DNA of 47,582 bases from contig CAJXWO010000018.1 in NCBI GenBank assembly GCA_913062865.1, positions 1-47,582 of the forward strand, read 5' to 3'. Position numbers and translations under genes: made by a program. The DNA comes from an uncultured Paracoccaceae bacterium. Lineage in GTDB: Bacteria > Pseudomonadota > Alphaproteobacteria > Rhodobacterales > Rhodobacteraceae. This document shows positions 16,828 to 26,051 of the stretch, piece after piece. The notes beneath the pieces were generated by a model. It had not been told where the DNA came from and did not search any database. It was given only the letters and a program-made list of their open reading frames with translations. How positions within the stretch are numbered: the first letter of the stretch is position 1; each line of letters opens with the position of its first letter.

Positions 16828-17855
16828 GATGTCCATCCTTCCGGTATCCGCGCCGAGCCGCGCACGATCAGGGGCCCGTCGATGGCGATCATGCGCGGCG
16901 GGGCGCTGTCAGAGCATTCGATCTGGTCCAGCAGGATGCCGACCGTTTCCTCGACCATCAAATTGGCACGCTGGCGCAGCGTGGTGAGATTGTAGGCGGG
17001 CCAGGCCGAGGGGGGCACATCGTCATAGCCCACCACCGACACGTCACCGGGTACATCGAGCCCCAGTTCGAAACGCAGCACGTCCATGACGGCGATGGCC
17101 ATGTGGTCATTGGACACGAACACCGCATCTGGACGGTCGGCGACGGGCAGGTCGAACATCGCGCGGGCGGCGGTCCGGGCCGTCTCGGCATTGAAGTTGC
17201 CGATGCCGCGGGCAAAGACACCCTGCCCCGCCGCGGCGAGCGCCTCGCGGAACCCCGCCTCACGGTCGCGCTGGGTCGACGCACCTTCCCAGCCCGCGAT
17301 GTAGCCGATCCGCTCGTGCCCTCCCGCCAACAGGAACTCGGCCACCTTCCGTCCGCCTGCACGGTTGTCCGACGTGACGGCGCTGATGCCCTCGCGATCC
17401 TCGTAGCGGTTGAACTGCACCACGGGCACACCGGCCTGTTCGCAACGTTCGGCGATATCCGACGACATGGCGACCGAGGCCAGAACGATGCCGTCCACCT
17501 GGTAGTCGAGGATTTCCTCGACCACAGCGTCGATATCGCCCGCGGTCTGGGACGCCATGAAGATGAGAACGTGATAACCCCGCTTTTGCAGCTGGTTCGA
17601 CAGCTTGCCCAGCGCGTCGGGATAGAAGTGGTTTTCAAGGTAGGCCACCACGAGGCCGATAATCCGGCTTTTGCCCGACACCATCGCGCGGGCCAGCACA
17701 TTGGGGCGGTAGCCCAGTTCCAGCGCCGCCTTGCGCACTTTCTCGACCGTTTTCTTCGAGGCCGAGGCGCCCGGCGTGAACACGCGGCTGACGGCCGATT
17801 GGCTGACCCCGGCAAGGCGTGCCACGTCCAGCGATGTGACCCTGGTTTCCGTCAT
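16824..17855 (-). CDS. LacI family transcriptional regulator of the SnoaL/HisD-like cluster
   Basis: A 343-residue repressor with an N-terminal LacI helix-turn-helix (VTSLDVARLAGVSQSAVSRVFTPGA), a hinge (LGYRPNVLARAM) and a periplasmic-binding-like sensor domain with SVVGYDDVPPSAWPAYNLTTLRQ near the end. It starts at ATG 17855 with TGATG overlap to the SDR stop and ends by ATGA overlap with the next SnoaL-fold gene, so it is embedded in the operon it probably controls. LacI proteins usually answer to sugars or sugar acids. The paired sites at 25998-26011 and 26052-26065, with a central CG as LacI sites usually have, are its most likely operators. A longer frame to 17996 has no support. Confidence 0.93.
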   Translation of the reverse strand: MTETRVTSLDVARLAGVSQSAVSRVFTPGASASKKTVEKVRKAALELGYRPNVLARAMVSGKSRIIGLVVAYLENHFYPDALGKLSNQLQKRGYHVLIFMASQTAGDIDAVVEEILDYQVDGIVLASVAMSSDIAERCEQAGVPVVQFNRYEDREGISAVTSDNRAGGRKVAEFLLAGGHERIGYIAGWEGASTQRDREAGFREALAAAGQGVFARGIGNFNAETARTAARAMFDLPVADRPDAVFVSNDHMAIAVMDVLRFELGLDVPGDVSVVGYDDVPPSAWPAYNLTTLRQRANLMVEETVGILLDQIECSDSAPPRMIAIDGPLIVRGSARIPEGWTS

Positions 17856-18631
17856 CAATCCGCCGTCCAGCCTCCGTCCACCATCAGAGCCGACCCGGTG
17901 ACAAGCGCGCTTGCGTCGGACGAAAGGAAGACGGCCGCGCCCATGATATCCTCGACCCGGCCCACACGGCCCAGCTTGATCTTTTCCTCGATCCACGTGC
18001 GGCGTTCGGGGCGGTCAAAGGTCTGCCGGGTCAGTGGCGTGACGATGAAGGTCGGGCAGATCGTGTTCACCCGGATGCCCTTGGGGCCCCATTCGATCGC
18101 CATGGATTTGGTGAAGCCCTCGACCGCGTGCTTGGTTGCCGCATAGACCGCGCGGTCGATGCCGCCGACCTTGGCCATCTGGCTTGAAATGTTGATGAGC
18201 GACCCTGGTCGGCCCGCGTCGGCCAGCCCGCGGGCCACGGCGCGGGTGAGGAAATAGGCGCCTTTGATATTGAGATCCGCCACCGCGTCGAAATCGGCCT
18301 CCGCCGTGTCCAGCGCGGGCGTGTGGATCGCAAGACCGGCAGAGTTCACCAAGATGTCAAAGGGCCCGTGCTGGGCCACATCGGCCTCGACACTGGCCTC
18401 GGTGCGGGCGATCTCGGCGACGTCCATCTCGATGGCCCGCGCGCCAAGTCCGCGCCCGGTCAGGGCGTCGGCCAGCGCCTTCAGCGCGGTCAGCCTTCGG
18501 GCGGCCAGGGTAACCTCGGCGCCGTGTTCGGCCAGCGCCACCGCGCAGGCCTGTCCGATGCCGGACGACGCGCCCGCCACAAGGGCCCGTTTGCCGTCCA
18601 GCCGAAACGTGGGGGTCCGGGGCAGGTCCAT
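17855..18631 (-). CDS. short-chain dehydrogenase/reductase (SDR)
   Basis: A 258-residue NAD(P)-dependent classical SDR. The nucleotide-binding GASSGIG is near residue 20, NSAG replaces the common NNAG, and the catalytic ISSQ...YAATK Ser-Tyr-Lys set is present. The C-terminus ends with SALMVDGGWTAD, typical of polyol and sugar-acid dehydrogenases such as gluconate 5-dehydrogenase. It starts at ATG 18631, which shares a base with the previous stop (TGATG). With the HisD-like enzyme it would supply the oxidation steps for the imported compound. The substrate is not predictable from these motifs. Confidence 0.92.
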   Translation of the reverse strand: MDLPRTPTFRLDGKRALVAGASSGIGQACAVALAEHGAEVTLAARRLTALKALADALTGRGLGARAIEMDVAEIARTEASVEADVAQHGPFDILVNSAGLAIHTPALDTAEADFDAVADLNIKGAYFLTRAVARGLADAGRPGSLINISSQMAKVGGIDRAVYAATKHAVEGFTKSMAIEWGPKGIRVNTICPTFIVTPLTRQTFDRPERRTWIEEKIKLGRVGRVEDIMGAAVFLSSDASALVTGSALMVDGGWTAD

Positions 18632-19683
18632 CACGCGGGCTCCTCTGACAGGGAAATGCGGCCGGGCACGCGGGCCTTGTTGAAGGCGCGCATGCGGGCG
18701 AACACGTCGACGCCCAGCTGGCGATAGACATCGAGCAGGTCGATCAACACCCAGTTCTCGCGGATCCGCCCGCGCTCCAGCCGCCAGAAATCGAGCGAGC
18801 GCAGGCTGATCCGCTGGCCCGCGGGCGCGATACCCAGCCAGCCGTCGCCGGTGACAGTCTGTAGCATGTTGGGCCAGCCGGTGACGGCGGCATAGGCGCC
18901 GTCACCGAAAAAGTGGTGGGTGACCGCATCCTCGTGCTGTCCGCGATCGGGCATGGCGGCCAGGAACGGGATCTGGTGCCAGTGGCGGAACCCTGCAACG
19001 CCCCGTGCGGTGCCGATGCCGGCGGGACCATACCACGTCATCCGCTCGTGCCAGAAGCGTGGCATCTCCATCACCTCGGGCCCGCCCTGCGACGGGTGTC
19101 GGATCATGTGGGCCAGCATGTCGATGATCGTCTGCTGAGATGTCCGTGCGGCCTCAGCATCCCAGGGCCCGGGGACAATACCGTCCTGGCTCGCCGGGCC
19201 GGGCACGCGGAACTCCCGGCCCAGACTGGGCACCATCGGCCATGCCCCGGCCTGCATCATCACTTCGGGAATGTCCCAGATTGCCTGGACCTCGACGACC
19301 TTGCCGCCCTCGAAGCGGTAGAACTCGTGAAAGCGCATATGGGTCAGGTGCCCGGTGGGCGGAATGTCGAGCCAGGGACCCAGAAAGCTGCCCAGGTAGT
19401 GCCCGGCACAGCCCACCCATTGGTTACCGCCCTCGTCCGGCCCCGCGATCACGATCCAGTCGCGACGCTCTAGGTCCGGCATGGCCTGGAACAGCGGGCC
19501 ATAACAGGTCTCGAACAGGGCATCCGGCCCGGTCAGATCGCCAAAGGGATGGGCCATGTGCACGACGGCGTCGGGGGCGATCACAGCCTTCAGCGCCGCG
19601 CGCACGGCACCCGGTTCGAAATCGACCATCGCCTCACGCAGAGGCGCAAGCGCCGCCTTGTTCCGCGTGGGCCAGTCGGTCAT
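18631..19683 (-). CDS. SnoaL/NTF2-fold protein, two domains (paralogue B)
   Basis: A 350-residue protein with two SnoaL-like domains (about 10-150 and 180-330). It is clearly related to the plus-strand protein at 26083-27084. Both have DIPxxMMQAG near residue 140, [16 protein letters not shown] at exactly 217-224, and a WV(L/F)IDLL-type strand near 310. Its second half also matches the 183-residue single-domain protein at 21052-21603 ([29 protein letters not shown]). Such proteins are called nuclear-transport-factor-2-like or polyketide-cyclase-like; the chemistry is not fixed by the fold. ATG 19683 overlaps the HisD-like stop by ATGA, so the two are made together. Confidence 0.85.
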   Translation of the reverse strand: MTDWPTRNKAALAPLREAMVDFEPGAVRAALKAVIAPDAVVHMAHPFGDLTGPDALFETCYGPLFQAMPDLERRDWIVIAGPDEGGNQWVGCAGHYLGSFLGPWLDIPPTGHLTHMRFHEFYRFEGGKVVEVQAIWDIPEVMMQAGAWPMVPSLGREFRVPGPASQDGIVPGPWDAEAARTSQQTIIDMLAHMIRHPSQGGPEVMEMPRFWHERMTWYGPAGIGTARGVAGFRHWHQIPFLAAMPDRGQHEDAVTHHFFGDGAYAAVTGWPNMLQTVTGDGWLGIAPAGQRISLRSLDFWRLERGRIRENWVLIDLLDVYRQLGVDVFARMRAFNKARVPGRISLSEEPA

Positions 19684-20990
19684 TCGGCGGCAACCCCGTA
19701 GGGCACATTCTTGCCGCCGTAGCGGCGCACACGGATGTTGCACTGCTCGGCATGGCCCACGAACCCCTCGAGCATGCAAAGCCGCGAGCCGTATTCGCCG
19801 ACCAGTGCCGCAGCGGCATCCGTCGTGACCTTCTGGTAGCTGTGGGTCTTGAGAAACTTGCCCACCCACAGACCGCCGGTATAACGACCCGCCTTCTTGG
19901 TGGGCAGCGTGTGGTTGGTGCCGATCACCTTGTCGCCATTCGCCACATTGGTACGCGGCCCAAGGAAGAGCGCGCCGTAGCTGTGCATCTTGTCGAGGAA
20001 CCAGTCGTCCCGATCGGTCATGACCTGCACATGCTCGTACGCCATGTCATTGGCAACCTCGAGCATCTCGTCATAGGTGTCGCAGAGGATCACGTCGCCG
20101 TACTCCTGCCAGCTGACCCGGGCGGTTTCGGCGGTAGGCAGAATGTCGAGCAAACGCTCGATTTCCGCAAGTGTCTCCTCGGCAAGCCGCCGGGAATTTG
20201 TGATTAGGCAGGCGGGCGAGTTGTAGCCATGTTCAGCCTGCCCCAGCAGATCCGTGGCGCAGAGTTCGGCATCGACGGTGTCGTCGGCGATCACCATCGT
20301 CTCGGTCGGGCCTGCGAACAGGTCGATGCCCACCCGGCCGTAAAGCTGGCGCTTGGCTTCGGCGACAAAGGCGTTGCCGGGACCCACAAGCATATGCACC
20401 GGGTCGATGCTTTCGGTGCCCAGCGCCATCGCCCCCACGGCCTGGATGCCGCCAAGGCACAGGATCTCATGCGCGCCCCCCAGATGCATCGCAGCTACGA
20501 TCGCCGGGTGCGGTTCACCGTTGACCGGGGGCGCGGAGGCCACAATGCGCGGCACGCCCGCAACATGGGCGGTCAGCACGGACATATGGGCCGAGGCCAC
20601 CATGGGAAACTTGCCGCCGGGCACATAGCAGCCGACCGACTGTACGGGGATGTTCTTGTGCCCCAGGATCACGCCCGGCAAGGTCTCGACCTCGATATCG
20701 GTCATCGAGGCGCGCTGCGCTTCGGCAAAGCGGCGGATCTGGTCCTGCGCGAACTTGATGTCCGCCATGTCGCGGGTGCTGACCTTCTGCATCGCCGCTT
20801 CGATCTCGGAGGCGGTCAGGCGGAAGCTTTCGGGCGCGTAGCCATCGAATTTTTCGCTCAGATCGCGTACCGCGGCATCGCCCCGCGTCTCGATATCGGC
20901 AAGCGTGGTCTCTACGACGCCGCGCACCTTGGCATCATCCTCGGCCCGTTCGGTTTCGGGTTTGCCACGCTTGAGATAAGTGATCGCCAT
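19680..20990 (-). CDS. HisD-like alcohol dehydrogenase (HpsN-type), not histidine biosynthesis
   Basis: A 436-residue member of the histidinol dehydrogenase family. All key residues of HisD align: zinc ligands Gln251 and His254 (GQAEHG), Asp353 (NGDK) and His413 (GHAEQ); the catalytic pair Glu319-His320 (YEHVQV); and His360 (GTNHTLPT) and Glu408 (LEGF). The fold therefore should oxidise a primary alcohol through the aldehyde to the acid with two NAD+. Its context of sugar-type ABC transporter, LacI, SDR and SnoaL-fold genes argues against histidine synthesis. A known relative is HpsN, which oxidises 2,3-dihydroxypropane-1-sulfonate in roseobacters; I cannot tell whether this is the same activity. 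ATG 20990 has AGGAG upstream. Confidence 0.9.
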   Translation of the reverse strand: MAITYLKRGKPETERAEDDAKVRGVVETTLADIETRGDAAVRDLSEKFDGYAPESFRLTASEIEAAMQKVSTRDMADIKFAQDQIRRFAEAQRASMTDIEVETLPGVILGHKNIPVQSVGCYVPGGKFPMVASAHMSVLTAHVAGVPRIVASAPPVNGEPHPAIVAAMHLGGAHEILCLGGIQAVGAMALGTESIDPVHMLVGPGNAFVAEAKRQLYGRVGIDLFAGPTETMVIADDTVDAELCATDLLGQAEHGYNSPACLITNSRRLAEETLAEIERLLDILPTAETARVSWQEYGDVILCDTYDEMLEVANDMAYEHVQVMTDRDDWFLDKMHSYGALFLGPRTNVANGDKVIGTNHTLPTKKAGRYTGGLWVGKFLKTHSYQKVTTDAAAALVGEYGSRLCMLEGFVGHAEQCNIRVRRYGGKNVPYGVAAE

Positions 20991-21051
20991 TCTCGTCTCT
21001 CCTGCCCTGCGCGTTCGGCGGGTCTTGCTTCGGTTCGGTTTTGCTCTGGCG

Positions 21052-21603
21052 TCAGCTGCCAGAGCCGGTCTTTTGGGCCGCGGGCGCAGGCGGGCTGCGT
21101 TCGCCGCGGTCGAATGCCTCCCAGCCTTCGCCGTCGAAGACATCGACGCCCAGCTGCGCCAGCACATGGGGGAAATCGACCATCACCCAATTGTCGGTGA
21201 TCTTGCCGTTCTCGACCTTCCAGAAATCCATGTATCGGATCTCGACTTGCTTGCCGGTGGGCGCGATCCCCATGAACGGTCCGCTGTGCACGGCCTCCTG
21301 CCGGCCAAAAGCGGCGGCCCATTCGCCCATGTAAAGCCGCGCCTCGTCGATGCAGACCTTGTCGGAAAACGCCGCCTGAAAGGGCTTTTGCCAGTTTTCC
21401 TGGAACGCCTTCAGGCCGATCTTGGTGCCACAGCCCTGGTTGCCCATCCAGCGAAAGCGCTCGGCAAAGAACTGGCCGATATCGTCGATCCGGTGGTCGT
21501 TCAGCCCGTCGACCATACCCTCGATCACCGCGCGGGTTTCGGCGGTTTTGGACATGTCCGTATCGCGGCTCAGTACGGCCTGTTCGGGGCGCGATCCCTT
21601 CAT
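21052..21603 (-). CDS. SnoaL/NTF2-fold protein, single domain (paralogue D)
   Basis: A 183-residue single-domain SnoaL-fold protein. Residues 51-67 ([17 protein letters not shown]) and 109-156 ([11 protein letters not shown]..., [22 protein letters not shown]) line up with the second domains of the 350- and 333-residue proteins. This suggests the large ones arose by fusion or duplication of such a unit. The ATG at 21603 lies four bases after the permease stop, with AAGGG upstream; Met17 is a possible but site-less alternative. The C-terminal 25 residues are Pro/Gly/Ser-rich and look unstructured. It probably acts on the same compound as the HisD-like enzyme encoded 61 bases further on. Confidence 0.82.
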   Translation of the reverse strand: MKGSRPEQAVLSRDTDMSKTAETRAVIEGMVDGLNDHRIDDIGQFFAERFRWMGNQGCGTKIGLKAFQENWQKPFQAAFSDKVCIDEARLYMGEWAAAFGRQEAVHSGPFMGIAPTGKQVEIRYMDFWKVENGKITDNWVMVDFPHVLAQLGVDVFDGEGWEAFDRGERSPPAPAAQKTGSGS

Positions 21604-21607
21604 GGCT

Positions 21608-22489
21608 TTAACCCTTCACTGCGCCCGCGGTCAGCCCGCTGACGATCTGGCGCTGGAAGAACATGACCAGCACGAAGAGCGGTGCCGTTGCCGAGACCAC
21701 GGCCGCGACGGCGAACATCACATTGCCCTCGGTCTGGGTGGTCCCGAGAAAGGCGGCGATCTGCGGGATCATGGTGCGGTTCGATTCCGACAACAGCATC
21801 GCGGTCACGGCAAAGTCGTTATAGGCCAGAAGGAAACTGAAGAGCCCCGTCGTGATCACCCCCGGCCACATCACCGGGATGATGACATGGCGGAACGCCT
21901 GGAACTGGGTACAGCCGTCGACCTTGGCGCTTTCGTCCAGCTCCTTGGGGATGTTCTGGAAGAACGAATGCAGCATCCACAGCGTGAAGGGCTGGTTGAT
22001 CGCCACCAGCACGATGATCGTCGTGGGCAGGATGCCCCAGACATTCCATTCGAAGAAGGGCAGCATGTAGCCCGCCACCAGCGTGATCGGCGGCATCGCC
22101 CGGAAAATCAGCGCGATGATCAACAGCCAGAAGACGTATTTGAAACCCGAGCGCGACAGTGCGTAGCCCCCAAGCGTGCCGATGGTCAGCGAGGTACAGA
22201 CCACGAAGAAGCACACGATGAAGGTGTTGATGACATTGCGCCAGAATTCGTTTTGGACCCAGGCGCCGTGATAGCCCGCGCCGGTGAAGGAGCGGCCATA
22301 GGTCTCTTGCGTGTTCGCGCCGGTCAGCGCGTTGGTCCAGTCCGCGATCGAGAAGAAGTCCAGCTCGACCTTGAACGACCCCCAGAAGGTCCAAAGGAAC
22401 GGGAAGGCCGCCAGGATCAGCCAGACGATCACGAAGGCGCTGGACAGGATCCGCAGCCCCGTGGGCATTTGTTGCGCGCGCGAGGCCAT
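21608..22489 (-). CDS. sugar-type ABC transporter permease (MalG-like)
   Basis: A 293-residue inner-membrane permease of the carbohydrate CUT1 type with about six helices. The EAA loop that meets the ATPase is ELDESAKVDGCTQFQAFRHV, followed by IIPVMWPG. The protein ends in SGLTAGAVKG, the usual MalG-family tail. A periplasmic stretch of about 45 residues after the first helix (FFSIADWTNALTG..., GYHGAWVQN) is longer than in most relatives. The start shares a base with the MalF-like stop (TGATG). It forms the channel with the next protein and is powered by the ATPase at 24914-25963. Confidence 0.93.
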   Translation of the reverse strand: MASRAQQMPTGLRILSSAFVIVWLILAAFPFLWTFWGSFKVELDFFSIADWTNALTGANTQETYGRSFTGAGYHGAWVQNEFWRNVINTFIVCFFVVCTSLTIGTLGGYALSRSGFKYVFWLLIIALIFRAMPPITLVAGYMLPFFEWNVWGILPTTIIVLVAINQPFTLWMLHSFFQNIPKELDESAKVDGCTQFQAFRHVIIPVMWPGVITTGLFSFLLAYNDFAVTAMLLSESNRTMIPQIAAFLGTTQTEGNVMFAVAAVVSATAPLFVLVMFFQRQIVSGLTAGAVKG

Positions 22490-23517
22490 CAGACCCTCCT
22501 TCCCCGGAAATCGCGCCAGGTCCGGATCAGGACCGGCGACAGCAGGATCGCAACACCGATGATCGTCAGCACCGAGGTCGCCGCGGCCGAACTGAGCTGA
22601 CGGGTCTCACCGCTCAGGTCATTGTAAATGATCCAGCTGAGACTGGTGGCATGGGCCGAGGCGTTGAAGCCCACGATCTCTTCGAAGACCCTGAAATTAT
22701 CCATCAGCTTGATCAGCGCCACGAAGGTGACGAGCGGCATCAGGTGCGGAATGGTGACATAGCGCAGCTGTTGCAGCCGGGTGGCCCCGTCGATCTGCGC
22801 CGCCTCGAGCTGGTCCTTGGGCAGGGTCTGAAGCCCGGCATAGAAGACGACAAAGGCAAAGGGCGCCGAGTGCCAGATGCCGTAGACGATGAGCGACACC
22901 CACATCAGCGGCGTCGACGCCTTGAGCGACAGTTGCGGGTCTCCGCTCAGATAGATGATCAGGTTGCCGATGATGCCGCGGCTGTCGATCATCCAGAACA
23001 GGATCAGCGCGCCCACGATGGGCGTTACGATCATCGGCAGAAGCGAAAAGAAGATCACCAGCCCCTTCAGGTGGCGGTGCAGCGAGTTGACCGCCAGCGC
23101 GATCATCAGGCCCAGACCGATCAGCAGCGGCACGGTGACGAAGGTGTAGGTCAGCGTGAAGGCCATCGCGCGATAGAACGGCAGGTTGCCCAGCCGGTCG
23201 AAAAAGCCGCCCCAGCTTTCTGCGCTGCGCCAGATCTCGGCCACCTCGGCGACGGCGAGATGCCCGCGGTTCAGGTAGATGTCCCAACCCACGAACCGGC
23301 CAAGGGGCTGGGCGTCGCGCAGTTCGCGGGTGGCCTCCTGGTCGATGGTGGTCTCTTCGGTGCAGGCGAAGGGCGTACAGTTTTCCACCGTGATCAGCAC
23401 CGCCTCGTGCGGGGCATACATCGACTGGGTGATCACCGACACGATCGGCATCGCGATGAACAGAAGCATCGCAAGCCCGGTCGGCAGGAAGAACCAGAAG
23501 AAAGTGCGGTGTTTCAT
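22489..23517 (-). CDS. sugar-type ABC transporter permease (MalF-like) with enlarged periplasmic loop
   Basis: A 342-residue CUT1 permease. The EAA loop is QLEAAQIDGATRLQQLRYV followed by TIPHLMP. Most CUT1 MalF-like proteins without the E. coli P2 domain are near 290-310 residues. Here an insertion of roughly 50-80 residues lies between helix 1 (about 8-30) and helix 2 (about 118-140). It holds a cysteine pair in NCTPFACTEET, which could form a disulfide in the periplasm. The loop may contact the binding protein. The gene is separated from the binding-protein gene by the terminator-like hairpin at 23545-23569. Confidence 0.92.
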   Translation of the reverse strand: MKHRTFFWFFLPTGLAMLLFIAMPIVSVITQSMYAPHEAVLITVENCTPFACTEETTIDQEATRELRDAQPLGRFVGWDIYLNRGHLAVAEVAEIWRSAESWGGFFDRLGNLPFYRAMAFTLTYTFVTVPLLIGLGLMIALAVNSLHRHLKGLVIFFSLLPMIVTPIVGALILFWMIDSRGIIGNLIIYLSGDPQLSLKASTPLMWVSLIVYGIWHSAPFAFVVFYAGLQTLPKDQLEAAQIDGATRLQQLRYVTIPHLMPLVTFVALIKLMDNFRVFEEIVGFNASAHATSLSWIIYNDLSGETRQLSSAAATSVLTIIGVAILLSPVLIRTWRDFRGRRV

Positions 23518-23544
23518 GACGCTGTCCCAGGTCGGGAGGTGGGG

Positions 23545-23569
23545 AAAACGGGCGGCGCACCGCCCGTTT
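23545..23569 (-). terminator. terminator-like hairpin between ABC binding protein and permease genes
   Basis: A perfect 10-bp stem (23546-23555 with 23560-23569) encloses a CGCA loop. On the minus strand it ends in GTTTT, so it looks like a Rho-independent terminator or attenuator. It sits inside the transporter operon and should raise binding-protein output over permease. Confidence 0.7.
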
Positions 23570-23589
23570 CGTCAGCCAAACGGGGCCGG

Positions 23590-24819
23590 CTACTGCAGGA
23601 AGCCGGTTTCGCGTGCCGCTGCGACATAGGCCGCTTCGACATCGGCCAGCGCCTGCTCGGCGCTTTCGCGGCCCTGCATGAAGTCCGACAACTCGTTGCC
23701 CAGCGCGGTGTGCATCAGGCCCATGTAGGGCAGCATCGGATAGGGCACGGTGCCCGCCTGCGCGGCGGCGAAGACGCCCACGGCGGCCTCGGTCGGCTCG
23801 TAGCCGTCGATCAGCCAGACGGCCTGGGTGCGCACGTCTTCGTCCTGCATCAACTCGGGGCGAATGCCGTGCATCATGGCGATGAAGGTGGCCTCAGCCT
23901 CTTCGTCGGAGATATTCTTGGCCACGGTCCAGCCATCCCACCAAAGCGTCGAGGCGGGGATGTCACCGCCGCCCACGGTCATCGGACCGGCGATGGCGAA
24001 GCCGTCGATCACCTCCTGGGGCACGCCCTCGGCGGTGGTCAGGGTGGCGGCGCGGCTGCCCCACATATTCATCAGCGCGACGTTGCCCGCCCGGAACTCG
24101 GCGTTGGTCGCGTTCGAATCGTGGGTCAGGAAGTCGGGGTTCATGTACTCCGACAGCGCCTTCATCATCTCGAGCGCCTTCACACCGGCCTCGGTGTTCA
24201 CATTGGGCTCGGCGGTGCCGTCCTTGAAGAAGGTGCCGCCGTAGCCGATGAACATGTTGTTGAATTCCTGCGCCAGGTTCCAGCCCGCGGCATAGGCGCC
24301 GCCCAGCGGGTTCTCCATGATGCCCTGCTCGCGGATCATCTTGGCCGCCTCGAGCATCTCTTCGTAGGTCTTGGGCGGCTCGACGCCGATCTGCTCCAGC
24401 ACGTCGGCGCGGTAGACCAGGTGCTGGGCGTTGGCCATGAAGGCCACTGCCATGACTTCGCCGTTGATGGTGATCAGCTGGTTGCGCGCCAGACCCTCGC
24501 CGTGCTTGGCGACAAGATCATCGAGCGGGCGAATGACGTCTTCGTTCATCAGCGCCACGATCGACGAGTTGGCGATGATCGCGCTGGTATACTCGGCCGG
24601 ATTGCCCTGCATGCCCGGCACATTGATCTGCTGGTGATCGGCGGTCAGGTTGGTGTTGACCTCGGCACCGGTGCAGGCCTGGGCGTTCGCGCCGACCGTC
24701 TGGATCGCCGGAAATTCGTTGCCCACGATGCTGACGCGCGCGTTGATCTCGCAGGCCAGAGCCGTGGTGCCGGTCAGCACCGTCATGACCCCTGCGATGG
24801 CCAATTTCTTCAGAAACAT
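23590..24819 (-). CDS. sugar-type ABC transporter periplasmic binding protein
   Basis: A 409-residue extracellular solute-binding protein (family 1, MalE-like). A signal peptide is clear at the N-terminus (MFLKKLAIAGVMTVLTGTTALA). The body has typical features: YTSAIIANSSIVALMNEDVI, then LVYRADVLEQIGVEPPKTYEEMLEAA, the sequence around hinge and ligand cleft. ATG 24819 has GGGAGAGA upstream. The nearest functional guess from context is a polyol, sugar acid or related polar compound. It follows the ATPase gene and precedes both permease genes. Its mRNA is flanked by hairpins on both sides (24846-24872 and 23545-23569). Confidence 0.92.
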   Translation of the reverse strand: MFLKKLAIAGVMTVLTGTTALACEINARVSIVGNEFPAIQTVGANAQACTGAEVNTNLTADHQQINVPGMQGNPAEYTSAIIANSSIVALMNEDVIRPLDDLVAKHGEGLARNQLITINGEVMAVAFMANAQHLVYRADVLEQIGVEPPKTYEEMLEAAKMIREQGIMENPLGGAYAAGWNLAQEFNNMFIGYGGTFFKDGTAEPNVNTEAGVKALEMMKALSEYMNPDFLTHDSNATNAEFRAGNVALMNMWGSRAATLTTAEGVPQEVIDGFAIAGPMTVGGGDIPASTLWWDGWTVAKNISDEEAEATFIAMMHGIRPELMQDEDVRTQAVWLIDGYEPTEAAVGVFAAAQAGTVPYPMLPYMGLMHTALGNELSDFMQGRESAEQALADVEAAYVAAARETGFLQ

Positions 24820-24845
24820 GTCTCTCTCCCTGTTTCCCTGTTTGG

Positions 24846-24872
24846 GGGATGTGTCTTGCAATCACACATCCC
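24846..24872 (-). other. hairpin between ABC ATPase and binding-protein genes
   Basis: GGGATGTGT (24846-24854) pairs perfectly with ACACATCCC (24864-24872) around a 9-base loop. There is no T-run on the minus strand. It may protect the 5' end of a processed binding-protein mRNA. Confidence 0.45.
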
Positions 24873-24913
24873 TTTGACGCCCCCGGCCCCTGGTCCGGAG
24901 ACGGCGCGGAGGC

Positions 24914-25963
24914 CTAGGCCCCGATACGTTGACCGCTCTGCCCATCGAACAGGTGGCAGTGGTCGTGAGGCACGGCAATCGACACCTGATCGTCGATCTC
25001 GGCCCGGAAGGATTTGTCGGCCCTTACGGACACGAGCGTCTTGCCGATGCGGACGGTGACCATGGTGGCATCGCCCAGCAACTCCAGAGTGTAGATCGGC
25101 GCGTTGATCTGTCCGCCGCTGTCGACGACCTGCGCGTCCTCGGCCCGGAAGCCCAGGGTGATACGGCCATCGGGGGCCGACAGCCCGTGGATTTCGGTAC
25201 TGGGCGCGGTGAAGGTGCCGCCGGACATTTGCCCCTCGATCAGGTTCATCGCCGGGCTGCCGATGAACCCCGCGACAAAGGTGTTGGCGGGTTGATCATA
25301 GATCTCGGTCGGGCTGCCCACCTGCTGGACCACGCCCTTTTCCATGACCACCACACGGTCGGCCAGGGTCATCGCCTCGATCTGGTCATGGGTGACGTAG
25401 ATCGTTGTCACCGACAGTTCGTGGCTGAGGTTCTTGATCTGCGCCCGGGTCGAGACGCGCAGCTTGGCGTCGAGATTCGACAACGGCTCGTCCATCAGGA
25501 ACACGTTGGGCTCGCGCACGATGGCGCGGGCAAGCGCCACGCGCTGGCGCTGGCCGCCGGACAGCTCGGCCGGCTTGCGATGCAGGAACTCGTCCAGCTC
25601 GACCATGGCCGAGGCGCGGCGCACCTTCTCGTCATGGGTCGACGGGTCGACGCCCCGCACCTTGAGCGGAAAGCGGATGTTTTCGTAGACGTTCAGATTG
25701 GGATAGAGCGCGTAGCTCTGGAACACCATGGCCACGTCGCGGTCCTTGGGCTCCAGATCGTTGACGACCTTCTCGCCGATCCGGATCTCGCCCTCGGTCG
25801 GGTCTTCAAGGCCCGCGATCATGCGCATCGTCGTGGTCTTGCCGCAGCCCGAGGGGCCAAGCAGTACCAAAAACTCCCGGTCCGCGATGGTCAGGTCGAA
25901 ATTGTCGACCCCGACGAAAGATCCCCACCGCTTCGACACGTTGCGGAGCTGGATTTCGGCCAT
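24914..25963 (-). CDS. sugar-type ABC transporter ATP-binding protein (MalK/UgpC-like)
   Basis: A 349-residue ABC ATPase that drives the importer encoded downstream. Walker A is GPSGCGKTT, the Q-loop is FQSYALYPN, the signature is [10 protein letters not shown] and Walker B is [12 protein letters not shown], with the switch His in YVTHDQ. A C-terminal TOBE/regulatory domain (about 240-349) follows, as in MalK and UgpC. ATG 25963 has GGAGG upstream; longer frames run through the operator region. It is the first gene of the minus-strand operon behind the paired operators. Unlike the smo operon, the ATPase is here promoter-proximal. Confidence 0.95.
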   Translation of the reverse strand: MAEIQLRNVSKRWGSFVGVDNFDLTIADREFLVLLGPSGCGKTTTMRMIAGLEDPTEGEIRIGEKVVNDLEPKDRDVAMVFQSYALYPNLNVYENIRFPLKVRGVDPSTHDEKVRRASAMVELDEFLHRKPAELSGGQRQRVALARAIVREPNVFLMDEPLSNLDAKLRVSTRAQIKNLSHELSVTTIYVTHDQIEAMTLADRVVVMEKGVVQQVGSPTEIYDQPANTFVAGFIGSPAMNLIEGQMSGGTFTAPSTEIHGLSAPDGRITLGFRAEDAQVVDSGGQINAPIYTLELLGDATMVTVRIGKTLVSVRADKSFRAEIDDQVSIAVPHDHCHLFDGQSGQRIGA

Positions 25964-25997
25964 GCATATCCTCCCCGGGCCAGTCGCATTTCGTTTT

Positions 25998-26011
25998 TGC
26001 ATGCGCTTGCA
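25998..26011. promoter_or_regulatory. LacI-type operator, copy 1
   Basis: TGCATGCGCTTGCA is a near-perfect inverted repeat with a central CG, flanked by T- and A-runs. It lies 35 bases upstream of the ABC ATPase start. An exact reverse-complement copy is at 26052-26065; the centres are 54 bases apart, close to five helical turns. Confidence 0.7.
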
Positions 26012-26051
26012 AAAAGGTAGACAGGGCGATACCGTTTCGGCAACTCTTTTC

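Noticed and set aside
19680-20990. hisD of histidine biosynthesis
   Set aside because: N-terminus and context (ABC importer, LacI, SDR, SnoaL-fold genes) do not fit; catalytic residues alone do not separate HisD from its catabolic relatives.
22651-25059. An 802-codon open frame on the plus strand
   Set aside because: Antisense to the ABC transporter genes; composition and lack of motifs mark it as a reverse-frame artefact.
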